64,000 bases of DNA from assembly GCF_042654345.1 (NCBI RefSeq), contig NZ_JBHSGB010000006.1, positions 186,001 through 250,000 of the forward strand, in the 5' to 3' direction. Origin of the DNA: Pararheinheimera marina (GTDB taxonomy: Bacteria; Pseudomonadota; Gammaproteobacteria; Enterobacterales; Alteromonadaceae). Each line of letters opens with the position of its first letter. The first letter of the stretch is position 1. The notes beneath the pieces are model-generated. The model ran no database searches. It was given only the letters and a program-made list of their open reading frames with translations, and was not told where the DNA came from. A program made the position numbers and the translations under genes. Of the stretch, positions 26,177 through 34,785 are shown piece by piece.

Positions 26177-27643
26177 TTAAGCCGGTTTCAACCGGTACTT
26201 CTGGTGCGCCAGCACCAGTGCAATCAGGCTGACCAACGCCACTGCAGCGCCAATCACCTGGCTGTACTCAGCAGGTAAGCCAAAGCCAATAGGCGCAGTG
26301 GCAATGTAAGCCACTGTAATGGCCGTACCAATCACCGCAGGAATACTGGCAATCCAATGGAAGGTGCCGCGATCGAACAGATACTTGGTAGCCAGCCACA
26401 GCACGCTGGTAGACAACAACATGTTGGAAAACGCGAAGTAACGCCAGATCAGTGAAAAGTCCAGCAACGTCATCAGGTAAGCCACAAACAAAATAGGCAC
26501 TGCCAGCAGCAGGCGGTTACGCACACTTTGCGGAATATTAAAGGCATCCACAATGGTCAGACGCAATGCGCGAAACGCCGTATCGCCTGAAGTAATAGGG
26601 AAAGCCGCCACTGCCAACACCGCCATCACGCCGCCCAACACACCCAGGTAGCTGGTGGAAATATGGTTGACCACTAAACCTGGGCCGCCTTGGTCCAGCA
26701 TGGCTTTGAGTTCAACATAACCACCTGGAAAGGCAGAAATACCAGCCAAAGCCCAGACACAAGCCACTATGCCTTCGCACATCATGGCACCATAAAACAC
26801 CGGTCTGGCGTATTTTTCATTAGTCAGGCAACGCGCAATAATAGGTGACTGAGTGGAATGGAAACCACTGATGGCACCACAGGTAATGGTTAAAAACAGC
26901 AGCGGCCACACCGGCAAACCACCCGGGTTTGGCTCCAATAGTTCATGCTCCTGATGACTATGGGTGAAATAAGCAAACACATCCTGCACCTGCGGCAAGT
27001 GCGGTGCTTCCAGCAACAGGGCTCCGGCAATCAGCGTGGTCATCACAATCATCAGACCACCAAAAAACGGGTAAAGCCGGGCGATGATTTTATCGACAGG
27101 TAATAAGGTGGCAAGGAAGTAATAGAACAGAATGACAAGTACCCAGAAGGTGTTGTTTTCCAGGAAAGTTCCGTCAAAAAAGCTCAGATTGGCCAACAGA
27201 CCAGCGGGGCTCATAATAAAAACCACGCCAACGAAAAACAGCAGCATGGCGGTAAACACCAGCATAAAACCTTTAAACACCACATTGTAATAATGACGCG
27301 CTATTTCCGGCAGACTCTTGCCGTCTTCTTTCAGGCTCATCACACCAGAGAAATAATCGTGCACAGCACCACCGACAATGTTGCCGATCACAATCCAGAC
27401 TAAGGCGACCGGGCCATACAAAGCGCCCAGAATAGGGCCAAAAATAGGCCCGACACCAGCCACATTCAGGAACTGAATTAAAAATGCCCGGGTTGGGCTC
27501 AGCGCAACATAGTCCACCCCTTCACTAAAGCGTTGTTGGGGTGTAATGGCAGTCGGGTCTATACCGGCCTGTTTTTCAACAAAAGGGCTGTAAAATTTGT
27601 AGCCAAGCACAAGAATGGCAAGGCAGAGGAAAAAGATCAGCAT
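26177..27643 (-). CDS. CstA-family carbon starvation protein / peptide or pyruvate transporter, short form
   Basis: A polytopic inner-membrane protein of 488 residues with about 12-14 hydrophobic segments. The N-terminal FLCLAILVLGYKFYSPFVEK and the core FLIQFLNVAGVGPIFGPILGALYGP are typical of CstA/BtsT transporters, which import peptides or pyruvate. It is much shorter than E. coli CstA (about 700 residues) and belongs to the short subfamily. It lies 109 nt after a small membrane protein gene on the same strand. Substrate unknown. Confidence 0.85.
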   Translation of the reverse strand: MLIFFLCLAILVLGYKFYSPFVEKQAGIDPTAITPQQRFSEGVDYVALSPTRAFLIQFLNVAGVGPIFGPILGALYGPVALVWIVIGNIVGGAVHDYFSGVMSLKEDGKSLPEIARHYYNVVFKGFMLVFTAMLLFFVGVVFIMSPAGLLANLSFFDGTFLENNTFWVLVILFYYFLATLLPVDKIIARLYPFFGGLMIVMTTLIAGALLLEAPHLPQVQDVFAYFTHSHQEHELLEPNPGGLPVWPLLFLTITCGAISGFHSTQSPIIARCLTNEKYARPVFYGAMMCEGIVACVWALAGISAFPGGYVELKAMLDQGGPGLVVNHISTSYLGVLGGVMAVLAVAAFPITSGDTAFRALRLTIVDAFNIPQSVRNRLLLAVPILFVAYLMTLLDFSLIWRYFAFSNMLLSTSVLWLATKYLFDRGTFHWIASIPAVIGTAITVAYIATAPIGFGLPAEYSQVIGAAVALVSLIALVLAHQKYRLKPA

Positions 27644-27752
27644 AAGGCACTGTCCTGTCTGGTTTTAGTCAACAGATACTAGCCTATCAGCGAAGCAGCG
27701 CACACCCTATTAGCCAATGGTCGGAGCCGCCAGCTGCGCTGGGCGAAAAGCT

Positions 27753-28076
27753 TTACAGCTTTCCGCTCAGCACCAGACCAGCCAAAGCAGAAAACACCAG
27801 CATAAAGACACCACTGTAAAACAGCGCATTCAGAGCTTTAGGTGCCGAATTCAGTTGAGCTTTGCCTTGCAGTACAGCCCAGTAAAGATCCGGTTGCAGC
27901 GCAAACACCAAGGCAATCAGCATTACACCGGTCAGTCGACTGTATTCCAGTTGGGTCAGGCTGGCGTTATAGGTCCCCAGAAGCAGAGCACATAACGCCA
28001 CAACGACGGCAGCAGCGGACAGCAGCCGCAGCCAGAACGGCGCTTTCTCAGAACGAGGTAACGCCATAGTTGGCAT
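27753..28076 (-). CDS. Small membrane protein of unknown function
   Basis: A 107-residue protein with three predicted membrane segments (about 16-38, 45-65, 82-105). I do not recognise the family. Its start overlaps the end of the yggL-like gene by 29 nt, which suggests coupled expression. A second start at MALPRSEK (28067) is possible. Composition matches the neighbours. Confidence 0.65.
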   Translation of the reverse strand: MPTMALPRSEKAPFWLRLLSAAAVVVALCALLLGTYNASLTQLEYSRLTGVMLIALVFALQPDLYWAVLQGKAQLNSAPKALNALFYSGVFMLVFSALAGLVLSGKL

Positions 28077-28389
28077 CCACCAGTTCGCTGGTTTTCAGTT
28101 GTGAGACCTGTGACTGAGTGTTGAACCAGGCAGTCACCGCCGCGATATCGTCTTGTGTTGCTGAGCCATAACGATGAGCGGACCAGATAAAAGCTTCAAA
28201 CTGAGTTTTATCGCCACCACCAGCCATCACCAGATCGCGCTGTTCAACCTGGTTGATCACGCTTTCCAGAAATACACTGAAGGCGTGCTCATCTGTCAGT
28301 GCCAGCTTGCAGGACAGCATAAAACCGTACTCGGCAAATTCACCCAGATACAGCTTTTTTTGTAAACGACGGCTTTTCACTTTAGACAC
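28048..28389 (-). CDS. YggL (DUF469) family ribosome-associated protein
   Basis: A 113-residue basic-start protein. MSKVKSRRLQKKLYLGEFAEYGF matches the N-terminus of E. coli YggL, and the end (QLKTSELVDANYG) matches its RTSELFD. YggL binds the 50S ribosomal subunit; the role is not settled. It is followed by an overlapping small membrane protein gene and preceded by the TetR regulator 55 nt upstream. Confidence 0.85.
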   Translation of the reverse strand: MSKVKSRRLQKKLYLGEFAEYGFMLSCKLALTDEHAFSVFLESVINQVEQRDLVMAGGGDKTQFEAFIWSAHRYGSATQDDIAAVTAWFNTQSQVSQLKTSELVDANYGVTSF

Positions 28390-28444
28390 AATAGGCTCCT
28401 TAATGGGACTTGGCAGGCGATCCTGAACGCTTCAAGCCGCAGAT

Positions 28445-29056
28445 TCAAGTAGTTTTTCTGCAGCGGTACTGACAGACGAACATTTGGACATTGTTACGAA
28501 TAATTTGTGCGCGCTGGTTACTGTAGTCGTTCATCTGGAATACCACAGGCCAGAACGCGAAGGCTTTGCACAACCCCCAGAACTGGGTTTCCGCCATCCG
28601 CAGATCGTCAATCTGTAACACACCGGCCTGGTGTGCCTGAGCCAGAAAACGGCTCAAGCCTTTTTCTTTTTCCGACACCTGCTGGATCATTTGTTCAATC
28701 AGTTGCGGCTGACGAATGTATTCCGCCAGCAGCACCCTTGCCTTTTCGATGAAATCGGCCTGAGCGTACAGTTGCCACATGGCTTCAGCGATATTCTCCA
28801 ACTGCACCACAATGTCCTGCGCCGGATCGTACTCCACATTGGTGACATCTTTGCTCAGTTGCCAGAACGACTCGGTCACCGCCTGGAACAAGGCTTCTTT
28901 ACTTTCAAAATGGTTATACACAGTGCGTTTCGAGACGGCAGCCCGTTCAGCAATCGCATCCATACTGGCACCAGCAAAACTTTTTTCTTTAAATTCAGCT
29001 AACGCCGCCTTATGAATGTCCAGACGCTTTTGCTCTGAACGACTGAGTTTTTCCAC
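28445..29056 (-). CDS. TetR/AcrR family transcriptional regulator
   Basis: A 203-residue repressor. The N-terminal HTH (residues about 10-55) shows the typical pattern: AALAEFKEKSFAGASMDAIAE, then AAVSKRTVYNHFESKEALF. The C-terminal ligand domain is all-helical. It is divergent from the metallohydrolase gene, with a perfect palindromic operator between them at 29128-29148, so it very likely represses that gene and perhaps itself. Confidence 0.9.
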   Translation of the reverse strand: MEKLSRSEQKRLDIHKAALAEFKEKSFAGASMDAIAERAAVSKRTVYNHFESKEALFQAVTESFWQLSKDVTNVEYDPAQDIVVQLENIAEAMWQLYAQADFIEKARVLLAEYIRQPQLIEQMIQQVSEKEKGLSRFLAQAHQAGVLQIDDLRMAETQFWGLCKAFAFWPVVFQMNDYSNQRAQIIRNNVQMFVCQYRCRKTT

Positions 29057-29127
29057 CTGACTGACTCCGCAAAACCTTCGATTGAAAAAATTTTACACTA
29101 CTGAGTTTACTTTTTCATGGATTTTAT

Positions 29128-29148
29128 TAAACTACACCGTGTAGTTTA
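29128..29148. promoter_or_regulatory. TetR-type operator palindrome
   Basis: TAAACTACAC (29128-29137) and GTGTAGTTTA (29139-29148) are perfect inverted arms around a single C. The site lies 26 nt before the metallohydrolase start and 72 nt before the tetR start. A degenerate half-related stretch (TTTTACACTACTGAGTTTAC, 29091-29110) may be a second, weaker site. Confidence 0.75.
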
Positions 29149-29173
29149 CTTTATTTAATCTCAGGAGCCCATT

Positions 29174-30190
29174 ATGAACAGCCACACATCACCATCGATC
29201 CGTGTTCAGGCCGATGCTCAGGACAAAACCGCCTGGGTTCGCATTTTATGGCGCTTTTTGACCCAGAAAGTGGCTGACAAAACCCCAACACAAGCGCTGC
29301 CGGTACAGCGACCTGATTTGTCGGGTACTGAAGATCTGGTGATCCGCTTCAGCCACAGCACTGTGTTGCTACGGTTAGATGAGCAGTACCTCTTGCTGGA
29401 CCCGGTGTTTTCCGAACGCGCGTCGCCACTGTCCTTTGCCGGCCCGAAACGTTTCCACCAGTTACCAATGCAAATCTGTGACTTGCCGGAAATCTCCGCG
29501 GTGCTGATTAGCCACGATCACTATGACCATTTGGATAAAGAGTCGGTGCAGCAACTGGATGCCAAAACCCGTACCTTCGTGGTACCTAAAGGGGTCGACC
29601 AGCATTTAATTCGTTTTGGTATTGCGGCTGAGAAAATCCGCGTGCTGGACTGGTGGCAACAGACCCGCTTAGGCAGTCTTACCCTGCACGCCACGCCAGC
29701 CCAACATTTCTCTGGCCGTGGTTTGTGGGATAAAAACCAAACAAGCTGGGCCTCTTTTGTCATTGAATCCAGCCAACAACGTGTCTTCTTTAGTGGTGAC
29801 AGCGGGTATTTCAAAGGGTTTTCAGAGATTGGCCGCTGTTTTGGTCCCATCGATTTAGCACTGATTGAAACCGGTGCTTACGACGAGATGTGGCCTGATG
29901 TGCATATGCAACCGGAGCAAAGCTTGCGCGCTCATCTTGATTTACAGGCCCGTTACCTGATGCCAGTGCACAACAGCAGTTTTGACCTGGCGATGCACGC
30001 CTGGTATGAACCGTTGGAACGCTTGGCCCTGGCAGCTGAAGCCTATCAGGTGTCACTGGTCACTCCGGTATTTGGTGCCGCAGTGAAGTTGGCCAGCCTG
30101 CAAAGCTCTGCGGCCACTGAGTATTGGTGGCGTGAACTAATGCCCGCCAGTGATACACTGGCATTGGAACCGTTGTTTATTCCGGCATAA
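29174..30190 (+). CDS. MBL-fold metallohydrolase (UlaG/NAPE-PLD-like)
   Basis: A 338-residue metallo-beta-lactamase-fold hydrolase. The metal motif HDHYDH is at about residues 115-120 (LISHDHYDHLDKES). Further metal ligands are likely at the His of TPAQHFSGRG, the Asp of FFSGDSGYF and the His of MPVHNSSF. There is no signal peptide, so it is cytoplasmic. GGAG precedes the ATG by 6 nt. It is divergent from and probably controlled by the TetR gene. The substrate is unknown; related proteins act on lipids or lactones. Confidence 0.88.
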   Translation: MNSHTSPSIRVQADAQDKTAWVRILWRFLTQKVADKTPTQALPVQRPDLSGTEDLVIRFSHSTVLLRLDEQYLLLDPVFSERASPLSFAGPKRFHQLPMQICDLPEISAVLISHDHYDHLDKESVQQLDAKTRTFVVPKGVDQHLIRFGIAAEKIRVLDWWQQTRLGSLTLHATPAQHFSGRGLWDKNQTSWASFVIESSQQRVFFSGDSGYFKGFSEIGRCFGPIDLALIETGAYDEMWPDVHMQPEQSLRAHLDLQARYLMPVHNSSFDLAMHAWYEPLERLALAAEAYQVSLVTPVFGAAVKLASLQSSAATEYWWRELMPASDTLALEPLFIPA

Positions 30191-30207
30191 AAAACCTTCA
30201 ATATCCA

Positions 30208-30238
30208 GGGCGGTTTTGCCAGCATTACCGCCCTTTTT
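30208..30238 (+). terminator. Rho-independent terminator after the metallohydrolase gene
   Basis: GGGCGGT (30208-30214) and ACCGCCC (30227-30233) form a 7-bp stem with a 12-nt loop and a five-T tail. Confidence 0.85.
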
Positions 30239-30366
30239 CATGCCTGAAACCGCCAGACGCCGCAAATGGCCACTGAAACTGCCCCCAAAAGCGTAGTGGG
30301 CGGGAGCGCAGTTTGTGTGCCCCTTCGCTTGCTGTATCCGTTGATTTAAAAAGTGACAGGTTGCCT

Positions 30367-30792
30367 ATGTGGTCTTATTTACAACAGAACTGGTTTTACA
30401 ACCTGCGTTCTGACTTGCTTTGTGCTGCGCAGGTTACGCTGGCACTGATCCCCGAGGCCATTGCGTTCTCGATTATCGCCGGTTGACCCTAAAGTAGGCC
30501 TTTACGCGTCCTCTGCTATTGCGGTGATTACGGCCTTTGCCGGTGGCCGTCCGGCCATGATCTCAGCGGCCACCGGGGCTATGGCACTGCTGATGGTCAC
30601 GCTGGTCAAAGAACATGGTTTACAGTATCTGTTGGCTGCAACACTGCTCTGCGGTGTGCTGCAAATCCTGTTTGGTTTGTTAAAGAAGGCACAGAAGTCG
30701 ACGTTCTGGGGCTGAACCATGCCAGCGCGACCTTGGTAGACAAATTTGCTATCCACAATAAGCCAGATGCGATTGAGCAGCTGATGCACTAA
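30367..30792 (+). pseudogene. SulP-family anion permease, degraded remnant
   Basis: Reading from ATG 30367 gives WSYLQQNWFYNLRSDLL, then ALIPEAIAFSIIAG and a stop at 30484. A shift of frame there continues as DPKVGLYASSAIAVITAF, GGRPAMISAATGAMALLMV and LLAATLLCGVLQILFGLL, the first transmembrane part of SulP transporters. Near 30680 the frame shifts again directly into LGLNHASATLVDKFAIH, the end of the C-terminal STAS domain. So there is a small deletion of about 2 bp near codon 40 and a deletion removing most of the transporter. It cannot make a working permease. Confidence 0.85.
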
Positions 30793-30876
30793 CAAAAAAG
30801 GAGCCTATAGGGATATATCCACGGCGGGTCTGCGTGGGCTTTGCCTTTTCCGCTGCAGCTGAACCAACTCGTGAAT

Positions 30877-30909
30877 AGATAAGCAGTTTTAAATAAAAAC
30901 TGCTTATCT
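30877..30909. repeat. Perfect 14-bp AT-rich inverted repeat
   Basis: AGATAAGCAGTTTT (30877-30890) and AAAACTGCTTATCT (30896-30909) flank a 5-nt loop. It lies between the SulP remnant and the end of the minus-strand binding-protein gene. It could fold as a terminator for either, but lacks a clear T tail on the minus strand. Confidence 0.7.
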
Positions 30910-30937
30910 GATCGGCATTAGCCCTTGAGGTTCCTTT

Positions 30938-31801
30938 TTAATAGCCTTTTGCCGGGTCAAACCATAACAGCGGGTTGTCCAATGGCGTTTCTTTTGGCAG
31001 TAACGGATTCACCAACTCAATCACCGTGCGTTCAGACAGCGCCGCTTTATCCAGCGCCGGACCAAAAGAGTGCAGAAACAACTCCTGCATACTGCCATCT
31101 TCAATGGCTTTCCATAGCCCCCGCTCTATCGCAGAGGCCAGTTCTTCGTTGTCCTTTTGTACAAAGAAGTACAAAGGGGCTGTGTAGTGCAGCACCCATT
31201 TTGGCGCCACCGCTAATCCCAGCGCTTCACGTTGGCTCAGCTCAGGCCAGATTTCGGTGACAGAACGCGGGAAAAAGTCGATTCGGGCACTTTTGACCAT
31301 ACGGAACATGCCTTCAAAATCGCCACTGCCCAGCACCTTAAACTGATTGGCCTGCAGCACTGGGAAATCGGGCCAGTCACTACCCTGCACCGCCATTAAT
31401 TTTTGCAGCTGGGCTTGATTTGGCAGCCTGGCAAACTGATTGGCGCGTTCTGGCTGAATAACAAAAAGCCGCCAGCCAAGCAAACCCCGGTCAATTGGAA
31501 TTCGGATAGGCCTGAGTTGTTGTTCACGTTCCGGGGTGGTCATGGTCCAAAGCACATCCAATCCTTGCGCTGTGCTGACCTGCCGTAAAGTGCGATGCTG
31601 AGTCATCACCGAGGCACTGGGCACAGCCTGGTAATCAGCGCCGGATTTTTCCAGCGCCAGCTTCAGTAAAGCAACGGGATAATCGCCGCGCTCATCGGTG
31701 GCCAGGTTTTTTGGCCAGGCATAAATGACCGGCGTTGCGGCAAAAGATTTTACGGACGTTGCGACTAAAAAAAGAAGTAACAGGATAAACCAGGTACGCA
31801 T
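30938..31801 (-). CDS. Periplasmic solute-binding-like protein (SBP_bac_3 type)
   Basis: A 287-residue exported protein with signal peptide MRTWFILLLLFLVATSVKSFA. The body resembles periplasmic amino-acid-binding proteins without partner ABC genes: a ligand-domain start VIYAWPKNLATDERGDYPVALLKLAL, the hinge-like FEGMFRMVKSARIDFFPR, and LASAIERGLWKAIEDGSM. Such orphan proteins are common in Alteromonadales. Ligand unknown. It is related in style to the protein at 52925-53668. Confidence 0.75.
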   Translation of the reverse strand: MRTWFILLLLFLVATSVKSFAATPVIYAWPKNLATDERGDYPVALLKLALEKSGADYQAVPSASVMTQHRTLRQVSTAQGLDVLWTMTTPEREQQLRPIRIPIDRGLLGWRLFVIQPERANQFARLPNQAQLQKLMAVQGSDWPDFPVLQANQFKVLGSGDFEGMFRMVKSARIDFFPRSVTEIWPELSQREALGLAVAPKWVLHYTAPLYFFVQKDNEELASAIERGLWKAIEDGSMQELFLHSFGPALDKAALSERTVIELVNPLLPKETPLDNPLLWFDPAKGY

Positions 31802-31889
31802 ATTGAACCTTCCCTGTTCGGATCCAAGCTAAGAACTGTTGTCTGATTGTAGCCAAAATTCAAACAACAGCCTGCCTTTTTAACCCGTT

Positions 31890-33800
31890 TTAGCCGCCAC
31901 CTAACAGGCCTTTCAGCTTATCTTTGACTTTATCTTCAATTTTTTGCTTGGCTTTGTCTTTGGCGGTCTGACTGATGTCCGGTCGGATTTTGATAGCAGT
32001 CCACGGGCCTTTCACCCGCACCGGAATGGTCAGGCCTTTGCCTGCTTCCGTAGCACCCTGCCCTTCAATACTGGCTACCAGTCTGGGGCTTAACAAATAG
32101 TCGACCTGACGCTTAGGTAAATCCAGACTGCCATTACCAGTTAAACGCAGCAGCGGGCTGGCCAGGTGCAGATCGCTACTTTGGCCTATGCCGGCGGCAA
32201 ACTGCATACTGGCAGATAGCTCCGAGAAGTCGGTTTTCTCCGACTCACTGAAATCTTTATCCAGATTCACTGCCTGCAGGTTGCCTTGCAACGCCTGACC
32301 GGCGCTGCGCACTATGGCGGCAATATTGGCACCGCGAATAGCCCCATCGGCAAAACGAAAGCTGACAGTGCCGTTCAGCGCTTCAACCAAGGCTTTCTGG
32401 TGTAGTCCACTACTGGCCAACTGACCGCTAATCTGGCCTGTACCCAGCAACTTATCAAAACCAGCGGCATCAGTCAGCAGCGGCTGCGCGGCCACGCCAG
32501 TCAGGTTAAACTGACTGGCCATCTGATAGGGCTTGCTCGCTGCATTCAGCTCCAGCCAGGCACTGCCTTTGCCCTGATAAGCGTCCAGCTTAGCTAAATC
32601 AAAGCGGGCCTTGCCATTGTTCAGTACCAGCTTCATCTCACTTGGCCCCAATTTGATTTGTTGAAACACCAAGCCCGCCAGCTTCAGCTGCTGGTCCAAA
32701 TTCAGTTGCGTTAAGGCGGATAAATCAAGCGGCGTCAGATCCCAATCCTGCGTAGCGGCAGCCGCCGCTGTACTCTCCTGCTGCGGGTGCAAGCCCAGGT
32801 ACGGGTTCAGATCCAGTGTATTCAGTGCCAACTGGCCGCTGACTTTAACTGGCTGCAGAAACTGCACGCGCTGCTCGCCGGTCAGTTTCAGCTGGTCCAG
32901 TGCCATGCTGAGACCTGTCAGTTGCAGATCGTTGTCGGTCAACAGTACTGTGGATTTAAGCTCAAGTTTGTTCATTACCTCCGGGCTGGCTTGGGTCTGC
33001 ACATCAAACCAGGCCAACAATTCACGCAAGGAACCAGCTTCAAGTTCCAGTTTACCCTGCAGATTGGTTTGGTAATTGGCATCCAGTTTTAGCGCCAGCA
33101 GGTCATTATCCAGCTCCAGCTGCAAACTGATTGGCTCTTTGGCCAGCAATGCAGCCAGGTGGTCAACGCTCAGGTCAAGTTTCTGCGTTTTGCCGCGATA
33201 ATCGGCCTCCCCCTGCAACCTCAGCGGGCTTTTCAGGCTGGCAATCTCAATGCTCAGTTGCAGGTTATCCAGTTGCTGCGCGCTGCCAGTTTGCGCATCC
33301 TGATAACTTAGCTTCCCATCAACAATACGAATGTCGCCTAACTGCAAATCCGGCAAAGCAGCTGCGGACGAAGGGGCTGACCCCGCTGCGGCTGCAGCAG
33401 GCTGTTTGTCACCCGCTAATAACTGCCAGTTTGCCTGACCTTTGCTGTTTTTCTCCAGATACAGCTCTGGTTTTTCCAGCACAAATTCATCAATACGCAC
33501 TGTGCCGGACCATAAGCTGCTCCAGGCCAGACGCAGTGTCAGTTGCTCAGCAGTCAGCATCTGGCTGACCTTGCTGCCTGGCTGATTGGCAAACTTCAAA
33601 CCTTTGAGCTGAAGGCCAAGCGCAGGAAACAAGCTCAGTTCGGGGGTGCCTTCCACCTGAATACGCCGTCCGGTTTGTTGCTCAACCTGACTGCTGACCT
33701 CTGCCCAGATTTTTTCGCTGGATAAAAACTGCGGCACCAGTAACACCAAAGCCCCAATCAGCAGCACCAGGGCTGCCACCAGTTTAATTGCGAGTTTCAT
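31890..33800 (-). CDS. AsmA family protein
   Basis: A 636-residue AsmA-like protein, part of the family of inner-membrane-anchored periplasmic proteins that bridge the envelope and affect phospholipid transport to the outer membrane. It has one N-terminal transmembrane helix (LAIKLVAALVLLIGALVLLVPQFL), an AsmA N-terminal domain (about 25-250) and a C-terminal AsmA_2 domain. The latter includes NGTVSFRFADGAIRGANIAAIVR and the typical end YLLSPRLVASIEGQ. The C-terminus is Lys-rich with a GGG end. Monocistronic. Confidence 0.9.
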   Translation of the reverse strand: MKLAIKLVAALVLLIGALVLLVPQFLSSEKIWAEVSSQVEQQTGRRIQVEGTPELSLFPALGLQLKGLKFANQPGSKVSQMLTAEQLTLRLAWSSLWSGTVRIDEFVLEKPELYLEKNSKGQANWQLLAGDKQPAAAAAGSAPSSAAALPDLQLGDIRIVDGKLSYQDAQTGSAQQLDNLQLSIEIASLKSPLRLQGEADYRGKTQKLDLSVDHLAALLAKEPISLQLELDNDLLALKLDANYQTNLQGKLELEAGSLRELLAWFDVQTQASPEVMNKLELKSTVLLTDNDLQLTGLSMALDQLKLTGEQRVQFLQPVKVSGQLALNTLDLNPYLGLHPQQESTAAAAATQDWDLTPLDLSALTQLNLDQQLKLAGLVFQQIKLGPSEMKLVLNNGKARFDLAKLDAYQGKGSAWLELNAASKPYQMASQFNLTGVAAQPLLTDAAGFDKLLGTGQISGQLASSGLHQKALVEALNGTVSFRFADGAIRGANIAAIVRSAGQALQGNLQAVNLDKDFSESEKTDFSELSASMQFAAGIGQSSDLHLASPLLRLTGNGSLDLPKRQVDYLLSPRLVASIEGQGATEAGKGLTIPVRVKGPWTAIKIRPDISQTAKDKAKQKIEDKVKDKLKGLLGGG

Positions 33801-33926
33801 TTATGCTCCTTGCTTATGGGGAAGAAAGACACCTTAACATAACCGCTTTAAGCTGAACCCAGCCTGTAGGCGGCATCACTAAAACCAGCTAGAATGCGCG
33901 CCCTATAATTGTCGCAACAGGTCACC

Positions 33927-34679
33927 ATGAGTACCAGCAACGCCTTATACACAGACCTGTCCTGTTATTATGACCTGATGTGCGCGGACATTGACTACGC
34001 CAGTCAAAGCCAGATGGTGCACCGGCTGCATCAGCTGTTTGGCAATGGTGGCAACCGCCATTTGGATCTCGCGTGCGGCACCGGGCCACATATCCGCCAG
34101 TTACTGGATTTAGGCTATCAAAGTTCGGGCCTGGATTTAAATCAGCCGATGCTGGACAAAGCGAAACAACGTTGCCCTGAAGCCAGCTTCGTCCAGGGGG
34201 ATATGTGTGCGCTCAACTGGCCTGAGCCGCTGGATTTAATCACCTGCTTTTTGTATTCACTGCATTATTGCGCCAGCCTGGCCCGGCTGAACCAATGCAT
34301 TCGTCAGGTGCACCAGCAACTGGCTACTGGTGGGCTGTTTTGTTTTAACGCCGTCGATAAACAGCAAATTGATAACCGCCTGAGTCAGCAGCACAGCACC
34401 AACACCGACAACAGCCTGTTTCACTTTGAGTCTGGTTGGTATTACCCCGGCACAGGCGAACAGCAACAACTGCAATTAGCGATCAGCCGCAGCACAGGCG
34501 ACATCACAGAGCAATGGCAAGACAGCCACCCTATGGTCGCCGTGAGTTTTTCTGAGCTGCACCAGCTGCTGGAACCTTATTTTGAGACGATCCTGCTGCA
34601 ACATGATTACGAAAAAATTGTGCCATTGCAGCCAAACTCTGGAAATACACTGGTGCTGTGCATCAAAAAGCCAGGCTGA
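33927..34679 (+). CDS. Class I SAM-dependent methyltransferase
   Basis: A protein of about 250 residues with motif I HLDLACGTGPHI, the acidic strand SSGLDLNQPMLDKA, and VQGDMCALNWPEPLDLITCFLYSLHY. The start is set at ATG 33927, which has CAGG six bases upstream. A TTG at 33909 would add six residues. The substrate is unknown. It is divergent from the asmA-family gene. Confidence 0.85.
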   Translation: MSTSNALYTDLSCYYDLMCADIDYASQSQMVHRLHQLFGNGGNRHLDLACGTGPHIRQLLDLGYQSSGLDLNQPMLDKAKQRCPEASFVQGDMCALNWPEPLDLITCFLYSLHYCASLARLNQCIRQVHQQLATGGLFCFNAVDKQQIDNRLSQQHSTNTDNSLFHFESGWYYPGTGEQQQLQLAISRSTGDITEQWQDSHPMVAVSFSELHQLLEPYFETILLQHDYEKIVPLQPNSGNTLVLCIKKPG

Positions 34680-34785
34680 AACCACCGCATGCTGCTGCCG
34701 TTTGAACCTGTTCTGTTGCAGCAGCAACCACTCCTTGCCATAGTAAAGCAGCTTGGCTCTGCGATAACTATAACAAGGAACATCT

